Source: an uncultured Bacteroides sp. (GTDB lineage Bacteria; Bacteroidota; Bacteroidia; Bacteroidales; Bacteroidaceae). From it: a stretch of 14,714 bases of DNA. Below the pieces are notes generated by a model. It was not told where the DNA came from. It saw only the letters and a program-made list of their open reading frames with translations, and did not search any database. The position numbers and the translations under genes are program-made. Below are positions 7,460 through 14,714 of this stretch, one piece after another. The first letter of the stretch is position 1. Each line of letters begins with the position of its first letter. The stretch lies in NCBI GenBank assembly GCA_900557355.1, contig USSR01000093.1:1-14714 (forward strand), written 5' to 3'.

Positions 7460-9193
7460 TTATTCCCAACCCGGATTCTGTGTCAGATTTGGATTTTTCG
7501 ATCTTTCTGATTGGGGAATCGGGAACAAATACATCTTGTCATCCCATTGGCGTGATACATTCTTGCGCACGTAAGTAATGCTTCCATCGGCTTCCTTAAC
7601 CAGCTTCATTTCAACAATATTCTTGAAATATTTATCAGCCTCTTTCCAACGACGGACATCCCAGAAACGATGCCCTTCGAAAGCCAGTTCAACAAAGCGT
7701 TCGTTACACAACTTAGTCCAGAATGTATTGGCATCCATTCCTTGTTCAAAGTCCGGCATACCAGCACGTTGGCGTGTCTTGCTGGCAGCAGCACGGGCCG
7801 ACATCGGGAATTCCATGCTGGTAATATCTGCGCCACCCAGATACTTGAATACAGCTTCTGCATAATTCAAATAAACTTCGCCCAGACGGAAAGTCAACCA
7901 AGTATGACGAGACTCCTTAAACTTGCTATTGCTGGCCAATGAGATGGCACCGTTACAAAGTTTTTTGAGGTAATAGCCTGTCGGTGTGGCTCCAGTCAAA
8001 GGCTCACCATTGATGCCCCCCTGGAATGTTTCAATCTTGGCGGCACCGGAATAAGTAGGCCATTGTGCACCGTTTACAGCTACCGTAGCCTCCAGGCGCG
8101 GATCGCGATCCTGATAAGGATTCTTCTCATCATACCCCGAGCCGTCTTCACCGATCGATTTACCGTTGAGCATATCGTAAGCATCGACTAAATTCTGAGT
8201 AGGACAGTTTCCTCCCTTACCACCTTCAATGCCCACAGGGTAATTGTTGGTTTCCACTAAGTTATCGCCGGATGAATTTTTATAATAACGGCGACCGTAG
8301 AGGATTTCCTTCATAATGCCGGGCGTATTGAAACTTCCGGCATCCCACAAATCCGCATAATTGGCAGTAAGGCCTTTGCCACGTTTATCGGCAGCATCGA
8401 GCAACTCTTTGGCATACAAAGCTGCCATATGATAGCGTTCCTTGTCACCACTTGGATTGAACAGCGGGCTGGCCCAATACAAGGCAGCACGGGCTTTCAA
8501 TGCGAGCACGGCAAGTCGGTCCGCGCGACCGGTCTCTTCCGTACCTGTAGAAAATTCTCCCAGATTACTGTAATCTTCGATAATCAATGATTGGATTTCC
8601 GCACATTCATCTATGATGAACTTAAAGATTTTATCTGCCGAAGTCCGTTCTAACGAATTGACTTCTTCTGCCGTGATTTGTTTGGTCACCAAAGGTACAT
8701 CACCATATTGGCGAACCAAGCAGAAGTAGAAGTAAGCACGCATAAAACGGCTTTCATACTTGTAGTTCTCATAACGGTGAAGTTGGGCGGCATAGTCGTT
8801 GTTCAGCTTCAGTTCATCGAATGACAAGCCCTGCAATTCGTAAATCACGTGGTTGCAAGTACTGATGCCTTTATACATGCTACTCCAGACTGACGCCTTT
8901 GCATTGGTAGGGCTCCAAGCTCCATTGTAGAAGTGCTCGATACCATTACCCAAAAGACTGTACTCACTTTCGTCTGTAGCAGATGCCTGCATGGCACCCG
9001 ATGAGTAGTTACCGAAGTCATAGTCCACGGTGTTATAGATGTCGGTCATGAATCCACCTACATTACCGAAGTTCTGTGTTATATAGTCCTTGTCGAAGAT
9101 GTTGTACTCATTGTAGTCCATCTGATCAGAACATGAAGCCAAGCATCCGGCTGCACACACGACAAAGACAGATTTCCATATTTTATTGCTCAT
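7460..9193 (-). CDS. SusD/RagB-like surface glycan-binding lipoprotein (second pair), 577 aa
   Basis: Outer-membrane lipoprotein that lids its partner SusC-like channel and helps bind glycan. The N-terminus is a type II signal peptide with lipobox LASC (Cys21), followed by SDQMD, an acidic stretch of the kind Bacteroides uses to export lipoproteins to the cell surface. The TPR-bearing N-terminal SusD half shows FMRAYFYFCLVRQYGDVPLV. The C-terminal RagB/SusD domain shows FVELAFEGHRFWDVRRW (His508 region) and the family's closing motif LFPIPQSE..NPNLTQNPGW. The length is normal for SusD homologs. It starts 29 bases after the stop of the SusC-like gene upstream, the standard paired arrangement. 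The start at 9193 is the only one that keeps the signal peptide, and the bases before it are AT-rich with no strong Shine-Dalgarno. Confidence 0.97.
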   Translation of the reverse strand: MSNKIWKSVFVVCAAGCLASCSDQMDYNEYNIFDKDYITQNFGNVGGFMTDIYNTVDYDFGNYSSGAMQASATDESEYSLLGNGIEHFYNGAWSPTNAKASVWSSMYKGISTCNHVIYELQGLSFDELKLNNDYAAQLHRYENYKYESRFMRAYFYFCLVRQYGDVPLVTKQITAEEVNSLERTSADKIFKFIIDECAEIQSLIIEDYSNLGEFSTGTEETGRADRLAVLALKARAALYWASPLFNPSGDKERYHMAALYAKELLDAADKRGKGLTANYADLWDAGSFNTPGIMKEILYGRRYYKNSSGDNLVETNNYPVGIEGGKGGNCPTQNLVDAYDMLNGKSIGEDGSGYDEKNPYQDRDPRLEATVAVNGAQWPTYSGAAKIETFQGGINGEPLTGATPTGYYLKKLCNGAISLASNSKFKESRHTWLTFRLGEVYLNYAEAVFKYLGGADITSMEFPMSARAAASKTRQRAGMPDFEQGMDANTFWTKLCNERFVELAFEGHRFWDVRRWKEADKYFKNIVEMKLVKEADGSITYVRKNVSRQWDDKMYLFPIPQSERSKNPNLTQNPGWE

Positions 9194-9222
9194 AATTCTA
9201 ATGTATTAATTCGTTCATAAAA

Positions 9223-12039
9223 TTAAAACGTAACACTCAGCCCCAACGCAACGCTTTTCGTCATAGGATTGATTCCATACGCTTCGGCGTCGTTCTCATC
9301 TATATGGTCGAAACTGAGGAGGTCAATGCCACGTACATACAATTTAGCGGCGTTTACAATTTTCGTCTTTTTCAGCCAAGAAGCGGGCAACTTGTAGTAC
9401 ACTTCCAGATTGCGCAACTTGATAAATGAGCGGTCGGCCAACCACAGAGTAGATGTCTGGTAGTTGTTGGCATTGCTTTGGCTGCTCAGACGCGGGAACT
9501 TGGCATTCTGATTCTGCGGTGTCCAACGATTGTCGTAAGCATATTGCGAGATATTGGTGTTGTTTATCAACGGCCAATACATGCTCTTGGTGTTGAGAAC
9601 GGCACTGTAATTGCCTGTCCCCTGGAACATGGCATAGAATCCGAGTCCTTTCCACTCCGCACCCAAATGCAGGCTGTAGTATATTTCCGGGCAAGTGGTG
9701 CTGTAGCCGATAGCCACTTCATCGTTGGTATCGATGATGTTGTCGCCATTCACGTCGCGATACTTTATATCACCGGGCTTCACCGTAGAGAAATTCTGTG
9801 TGGGACTTGCAGCGATGTCTGCTTCATCCTTGAAGAAACCGATAGCTTCCAATCCGTAGAGTTGTCCGTAAGGATTTCCCGTCTGGACAAGATTCGCATA
9901 TTGGCGGGGTTCTTCCAGCATTTCCTTGATTTCGTTTTTGTTCAACGAGAAGTTACCGCCGACATTAAATTCCACTTGACCGAGCTTTTTGCTATAATCA
10001 AGACCAACTTCTATACCCTTACTATCCACGATACCTGCATTTTCATACGGAGGCTCCATACCGAAAATTTCCGAGTATTTGCCTTCCGAAGTCACCCAAA
10101 TGTTTGTACGGTGTTCTTTCCAAAGGTCAAGAGTCACATCCAAACATCCGAAAAGTTTCGCATCCATACCAACATTGTATTTATAGGCCTTTTCATGGCT
10201 CGGATTGGTGGTAGCCACCCGTTCAAGGTAAGAACGTCCGAAACTAGAGTTCCAACCGCTGTCGAAAGGATAAGTACCTCCCGAAGTGCCATACTGCTGG
10301 GCATAGTATGACCAAACTTCATCACCCGGTAAGTTGTCCACATTGATGATACCTGCCGATGCACGCAGTTTCAAGAAGTTCACCCATTCCACATTTTCCA
10401 TGAACTTCTCTTTGGAGATGACCCATGCGGCCGACAAAGTGGGCGAAAAAGCCCATTTGGTACCGGGAGCCAAACGGCTACTGCCACTTTCTACCAAAGC
10501 GAGGTCAACGAAATAACGGTTCATGTAACCATAATGCGACCACCAAGTAATGTTCTGACGATTCACCGTGTTGTTGACGCCATTCGGGTCGTTATTCTCG
10601 TAGTCCCACTTCAACTGGCTGTAGATGCTGTGGTCGCCGAATGTCCGCTGATAGTTAAATCCCACATCGAAATGGAGTAGACGGTCAAATTCATTAGTTT
10701 TCGCATCTGTTCCCATTTCACTATCCTTTCCATAAATTTCACTCTTTACAGTAGGCTCGGAAGCACCGTCCGCCCATGTAGGCGCATTGACACTGTAGAC
10801 ATACTCTTTGCTATGGTCTTCATAGATATTGGCTATATTGTCATAACTGATGCGTACGAACGCATTCAATCCTTTTGTCAAGCCGGAAAGGTCCTGAGTC
10901 AGCTTCATGTCGGCAAAAAGCGAACGGGTATGATTTTTGTAATAAGCGGCTCCGATGCTCTGTGCCACAGGATTTTGTGTACCTGCCCATGTGTCGCTAC
11001 CTCCCCAAATACCGTTCTCATCCCTGATGGGGAATGCGGCAGAGGGCACTGTGTAAACCAGATCCCAAAGGTCAGCCTGCGCACCCGGTCTTGACGTTTC
11101 CTGCAATACGCCCAACAGATTCACCTGCAGATCGGTTGTCTGGGTCAGGTTGATATCCATGTTCATGCGTAAGTTGCCTTTTACGTATTTGTCTTGTGTG
11201 GAATAGCCTTCATTTGCACCCGGTTCTTTCACAAATCCTTTGTTGGAAATCAAATCCAGCATGGTATAGTAACGGAATTTTTCGCCGCCACCGCGGAATT
11301 CGATGTTATACTTATTGGTCATCGCATTGTCGCGGAACGTTTCATCCACCCAGTTCACGTTCGGATAGAGATAAGGCATGGTTCCATCGCGCAAAGCATT
11401 GAGCTCTTGATTGCTGTAACGCCCTGTCAGACCATCGTTGATACGGGCTTCGTTGACGGCCAATCCATACGTATAGGCATCTACGAATTTGGGTTTGTTG
11501 GCAAGCGAAGTAAACAAATGATCGTATGTCACCTTGACACTGCGCGAGTTGTACTTACCGCGCTTAGTCACGATATTGATTGCTCCATTGATTCCCTTAT
11601 ATCCATAGAGGGCGACTGCTGCCGCATCTTTCAGGACGATGACGCTTTCCACTTCTTCGGGAGCGATGCTTACAATGTCTCGCTGTATACCGTCGATCAT
11701 GACCAACGGCGAGTTCTTGCCGTTCAATGTTTGCAGCCCACGTATATAGAAAGTAGGATTCACATCTGCATAACGACCACCGCTCTGCAACGATATCAGG
11801 CCATTGCCCTGACCAATAATGGAGTTGCCGATATTCTTGGCACTACGACGGTCGGTAGTTTCGGAACTAATGACCGACACGGAACCGGTAGCCTCCTCAC
11901 GGGTCAGCAATCGCTCGGCACCTACATCTATGGTCTGGCCTACAAACTTGTCGGTCTGCTCTTCGTTTGATTCCTGTGCCGTCGTCGGCAGGCACAAACC
12001 AGCAAAGAGCGACAACACAATTATATATTTTTTATTCAT
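9223..12039 (-). CDS. SusC/RagA-like TonB-dependent outer-membrane transporter (second pair), 938 aa, lacking the usual N-terminal extension
   Basis: TonB-dependent importer of oligosaccharides across the outer membrane. A signal peptide (about 1-21, ending TTA before QES) is followed almost at once by a likely TonB box (TIDVGA, 36-41). The plug domain then shows IRG at 99-101, PLVMIDG, and the SusC signature EVESVIVLKDAAAVALYG...GAINIVTKRG. The rest (about 170-938) is the 22-strand barrel, ending in the aromatic C-terminus SVTF expected for BAM-dependent insertion. A calcium-site-like loop, DVNGDNIIDTND, occurs late in the barrel as in many SusC proteins. Most SusC homologs are about 1000-1100 aa and carry a carboxypeptidase-regulatory-like domain of about 80 aa before the TonB box; here there is no room for it. 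The gene sits 48 bases after the first SusD-like gene and 29 before its own SusD partner. Confidence 0.98.
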   Translation of the reverse strand: MNKKYIIVLSLFAGLCLPTTAQESNEEQTDKFVGQTIDVGAERLLTREEATGSVSVISSETTDRRSAKNIGNSIIGQGNGLISLQSGGRYADVNPTFYIRGLQTLNGKNSPLVMIDGIQRDIVSIAPEEVESVIVLKDAAAVALYGYKGINGAINIVTKRGKYNSRSVKVTYDHLFTSLANKPKFVDAYTYGLAVNEARINDGLTGRYSNQELNALRDGTMPYLYPNVNWVDETFRDNAMTNKYNIEFRGGGEKFRYYTMLDLISNKGFVKEPGANEGYSTQDKYVKGNLRMNMDINLTQTTDLQVNLLGVLQETSRPGAQADLWDLVYTVPSAAFPIRDENGIWGGSDTWAGTQNPVAQSIGAAYYKNHTRSLFADMKLTQDLSGLTKGLNAFVRISYDNIANIYEDHSKEYVYSVNAPTWADGASEPTVKSEIYGKDSEMGTDAKTNEFDRLLHFDVGFNYQRTFGDHSIYSQLKWDYENNDPNGVNNTVNRQNITWWSHYGYMNRYFVDLALVESGSSRLAPGTKWAFSPTLSAAWVISKEKFMENVEWVNFLKLRASAGIINVDNLPGDEVWSYYAQQYGTSGGTYPFDSGWNSSFGRSYLERVATTNPSHEKAYKYNVGMDAKLFGCLDVTLDLWKEHRTNIWVTSEGKYSEIFGMEPPYENAGIVDSKGIEVGLDYSKKLGQVEFNVGGNFSLNKNEIKEMLEEPRQYANLVQTGNPYGQLYGLEAIGFFKDEADIAASPTQNFSTVKPGDIKYRDVNGDNIIDTNDEVAIGYSTTCPEIYYSLHLGAEWKGLGFYAMFQGTGNYSAVLNTKSMYWPLINNTNISQYAYDNRWTPQNQNAKFPRLSSQSNANNYQTSTLWLADRSFIKLRNLEVYYKLPASWLKKTKIVNAAKLYVRGIDLLSFDHIDENDAEAYGINPMTKSVALGLSVTF

Positions 12040-12087
12040 AACGTATTATTTTACTTTATACCTTTTGATTGTTCATTATTAAAGGGG

Positions 12088-14133
12088 TTACCATCCGGCA
12101 TTCTGTACCAAACCGTAATTCTTGTTCACTTCCGTAATAGGGAACGGTTGTAAGTACCACTTCGGATCAAAACCATCTTTCCACCAAATACGGGTGTCAG
12201 TGATTTGGAAGCGTTCGAAGTCGAAGTGTGACGGTTCGTAGAAGTTAGGATCGTCTTCCTCCAAGCCTTTGTTGAAAGACTTATTGTACCACTGTTCTTC
12301 GGAACGTACCCAATCATTACCATTCTTCACCAAACGATAAATACGCAAGCCGTGAAGCGGACGTTCCAACAAGTCGGCACGCTTATAACGGATCAAGTCG
12401 AAGTAGCGTTCGTTTTGGAAAGCCAATTCGCAAGCACGTTCACGCATGATTTCCGCCAGCAGATTTTCTTTGTTAGATGTCAGGTCCTTATCGGGATTGC
12501 ATTCCACCAGTCCTTTCAGACCCACGCGAGCACGTACGGCATCCACGTAATCGATGGCTTCCGTAAAACTACCTCTGGTCTGCACGATGGCCTCCGCGTA
12601 TGTCAAGTAGATGTCGCTCAACATGATGGCATTCCACTGCGGGAACTTCCTGTTCATGACACTACCTACCAGATATTTCAGCATACGGTAACCGGTGGCA
12701 TATATCCCTGAATTGGTTTTCGGATCTTGTTTGGCATTAGTACCACCTACCCAAGTTTCCCAGTTATTACCGCTGGCACGTCCGTCACCCCAGTTCACGG
12801 CTTGGCGTGCACCGTTTACCACTGCGGTTTCATACAGACGAGGGTCGCGGGTATAGCGGATATTCTGCAACTGTTGTTTGCCTTTCACGGTATCGCCTTG
12901 AATGAACATATTGTCCAATCGGCCTTCTTTCTCCGCTTTTTCCCAATCGAACGGAGTACCGTCTGCCCAAGGGAACATCTCGACGTATTCTTGCGTAGGA
13001 CAATAGGCGTAGCGACCATTGGTTTTGCTACCATCTACCGCAGAGCCAAATCCCAAATTGAACCAGCCATAATCATTACCACTGGCATTTTTACTACGGC
13101 GGACACTATGCAGAATTTCAGTACTGTTTTCCAGAATGTAGCCGCTACGGTAGGCATAACGGTAATCCTCCTGCGTATTTCCGGCCGGTTTTATCAACTG
13201 ATAATGCCCCTGGCTTCTCATTTGTGTAAAGAAATCATCGCATGCGCCTTTCAGTTTCGTCCACAGTTCGGGTTTGCTGCCACCATACCAAGCGCAGGTA
13301 TCAGCTTCATTTTCCAGCGTATATTTGCCTTGATAATAAGGTTGCAAATCATTGAACAAAGGAGACGCGGCGAAAGCCAGCACCTTACACTTCAACGCCA
13401 TAGCACCCGCCAAAGTCCAGTGGCCTGTTTCCGACTGTGCTTCCGCACCGGTGTAAGCCCACGGCAATGCTTTGTTGGCGATTGCTGTATCCAGCAGTTC
13501 CAGCATGAAGTTCACGGTAGATTCCACACTGCGCCGGGGCAGGTCGTAACTGCTTTCGGAGCCGATAAACGACTGGCGGATAATAGGCAGACCGCCATAC
13601 CAACGGAAAGCGATAAAATAAGTATAAGCCAGCAGGCATCGTGCTTCGTCTGCTATACGGGCTTTCTCGGCATCGCTCATGTCGGGCACTTCATTAATGC
13701 GTTCAATCAGCATCCAGCTGTGACGCACATTCTCCCAGATAAATTCGTTCGTATAAGGATAAATATTGCCGTTCTTTTTGTCATCAATAGCCGAACTCAG
13801 CGCACCGGCATAGTATTTGGAAAACACTGTGGTATTGTTGAAGAAAAGATGGAAGTCATCCCCCAACGCATCGGGCATTCCTTTCCAATAGTTCTGGCAC
13901 TGCGGAGCAGCGTTCGTGGAATTGGTGGGCAGATTGTAATACTGTGTAGAGTAAATACTCGCCAAGAAGTTACGGGTATATTCCGGATTGGAAAACACCT
14001 CATCGGCAGTCACCGTGCCGCCCGGAGCCTTTTCCAGAAATGCGTTTCCGAACTTTATCTCATCCGTACAAGAAACCATTCCGAGAGTAGCCACAGCTGC
14101 CACACCTATGATATATTTGATATTCAGTTTCAT
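12088..14133 (-). CDS. SusD/RagB-like surface glycan-binding lipoprotein (first pair), 681 aa
   Basis: Partner lipoprotein of the SusC-like transporter whose end lies just upstream. The type II signal peptide ends in lipobox MVSC (Cys22), followed by acidic TDE, consistent with surface export. The N-terminal SusD-like half shows DEARCLLAYTYFIAFRWYGGLPII. The C-terminal RagB/SusD domain shows RACELAFQNERYFDLIRYKRAD (about 571-586) and the closing LQPFPITE.N...GLVQNAGW. At 681 aa it is about 100 residues longer than the other SusD in this operon and than typical members. The extra length appears spread through the C-terminal half, where there are long loops such as 430-500 and 600-650. The start is 6 bases after the SusC-like stop (GCAAAA then ATG), so translational coupling is likely. 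Confidence 0.97.
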   Translation of the reverse strand: MKLNIKYIIGVAAVATLGMVSCTDEIKFGNAFLEKAPGGTVTADEVFSNPEYTRNFLASIYSTQYYNLPTNSTNAAPQCQNYWKGMPDALGDDFHLFFNNTTVFSKYYAGALSSAIDDKKNGNIYPYTNEFIWENVRHSWMLIERINEVPDMSDAEKARIADEARCLLAYTYFIAFRWYGGLPIIRQSFIGSESSYDLPRRSVESTVNFMLELLDTAIANKALPWAYTGAEAQSETGHWTLAGAMALKCKVLAFAASPLFNDLQPYYQGKYTLENEADTCAWYGGSKPELWTKLKGACDDFFTQMRSQGHYQLIKPAGNTQEDYRYAYRSGYILENSTEILHSVRRSKNASGNDYGWFNLGFGSAVDGSKTNGRYAYCPTQEYVEMFPWADGTPFDWEKAEKEGRLDNMFIQGDTVKGKQQLQNIRYTRDPRLYETAVVNGARQAVNWGDGRASGNNWETWVGGTNAKQDPKTNSGIYATGYRMLKYLVGSVMNRKFPQWNAIMLSDIYLTYAEAIVQTRGSFTEAIDYVDAVRARVGLKGLVECNPDKDLTSNKENLLAEIMRERACELAFQNERYFDLIRYKRADLLERPLHGLRIYRLVKNGNDWVRSEEQWYNKSFNKGLEEDDPNFYEPSHFDFERFQITDTRIWWKDGFDPKWYLQPFPITEVNKNYGLVQNAGW

Positions 14134-14139
14134 TTTTGC

Positions 14140-14714
14140 TTAAAAATTAAGTTTCAGACTAATGGTATAAGTACGTTGAAGCGGGTATGAGGGCGAAGCG
14201 CTGGCACGTGTTTCGGGGTCACCCCAAATGAAAGGAGTAAAGGTCAGCAGATTGTAACCGCTCAATGCCACTTGGGCACGATCCAATCCAATCTTCTTGA
14301 AGAAAGGAAGTTTCATGTTATAAGCAAGCATAATCGTCTTCAAACGCAGATATTTCGCATCTTTTTCATAAAGAGCGCAATCCTGATAGTTGTTGTTAGC
14401 TCCGTTGGACCAAGTGGCGCGCGGATATTCATAATCCTGCCCCGGTCTGTCGGGATTCCATGTATTCTCAACATGATATTTCAGCAAGCCGCCGCGGTCT
14501 TTCGTCGTACGGTCCAGGAACGGATAGCGGAACACGTCGCTGATGACACGCGATACGTCCCAAGAACCCGTCCACTGCATGTTGAATTCGAAATCTTTCC
14601 ATGCAAAACCGGCATTCAGACCGGCAATGTATTGCGGGTCGTCGGTATAGCCCAACTCACGGGTCTTATCGTCTTCATTGATTACGCCGTTACCGTCCAA
14701 GTCCACAAACACGG
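14140..14714 (-). CDS. SusC/RagA-like TonB-dependent transporter (first pair), C-terminal fragment cut by window end
   Basis: Only the last 191 or so codons are inside the window. The frame is open to base 14714; the GTG at 14712 encodes an internal Val and is not a start. The visible part is the end of a SusC barrel. It has a calcium-site-like loop (VDLDGNGVINEDD), then GYTDDPQYIAGLNAGFAWKDFEF, the long extracellular-loop region with NTWNPDRPG, and ALYEKDAKYLRLKTIMLAYN. That last motif is the family's conserved penultimate-strand region. The chain ends YTISLKLNF with a C-terminal aromatic. It is followed after 6 bases by its SusD partner. This gene, or one further upstream, should carry the operon promoter, which is not visible here. 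Confidence 0.95.
   Translation of the reverse strand, partial: VFVDLDGNGVINEDDKTRELGYTDDPQYIAGLNAGFAWKDFEFNMQWTGSWDVSRVISDVFRYPFLDRTTKDRGGLLKYHVENTWNPDRPGQDYEYPRATWSNGANNNYQDCALYEKDAKYLRLKTIMLAYNMKLPFFKKIGLDRAQVALSGYNLLTFTPFIWGDPETRASASPSYPLQRTYTISLKLNF

Noticed and set aside
9478..10311. 277-codon + strand open frame opposite the second SusC gene (a similar one lies at 11194-11970)
   Set aside because: Antisense shadow of the SusC coding sequence; no motif or signal of its own.
12727..14190. 487-codon open frame on the + strand opposite the first SusD gene
   Set aside because: It is fully antisense to a gene with clear SusD motifs, has no recognisable domain, and its Phe/Ile/His-rich composition is typical of a mirrored codon frame.
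14141..14712. GTG at 14712 as start of a small separate gene
   Set aside because: The encoded protein is plainly the C-terminal barrel of a SusC homolog and the frame stays open to the window edge.

Overview
The window reads as a polysaccharide utilization locus (PUL) from a gut-type Bacteroidota genome, most likely Bacteroides or a close relative. Three things support this: tandem SusC/SusD pairs, a hybrid two-component system (HTCS) regulator that carries every phosphorelay module in one chain, and AT-rich gene starts without strong Shine-Dalgarno sequences. I cannot name the species or the target glycan from sequence alone.

Layout. Bases 1-3745 (+ strand) hold most of an HTCS sensor/regulator whose N-terminus lies before the window. 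Bases 3746-4469 are a gene-free gap between two convergent genes. The gap contains a roughly 106-base imperfect inverted repeat and a cluster of CTACACC/GGTGTAG repeats. From 14714 down to 4470, all genes are on the minus strand in the order SusC-like (C-terminal fragment only) > SusD-like, 681 aa > SusC-like, 938 aa > SusD-like, 577 aa > glycoside hydrolase family 2 enzyme, 959 aa. Gaps are 6, 48, 29 and 110 bases. The 110-base gap has a strong stem-loop before the enzyme gene. The operon's own promoter lies outside the window.

How the parts should work together (inference from the Sus paradigm): the two SusC/SusD pairs capture glycan at the cell surface and import it through TonB-dependent channels. 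The GH2 enzyme, which has a type I signal peptide and so is probably periplasmic, removes sugars from the imported oligosaccharides. The HTCS senses a breakdown product in the periplasm with its beta-propeller and activates the operon through its fused AraC-type DNA-binding domain.

I found no complete undescribed system. The items most worth a second look are the two repeat structures in the convergent gap, the non-canonical SusC without the usual N-terminal extension, and the C-terminal domain of the GH2 enzyme.
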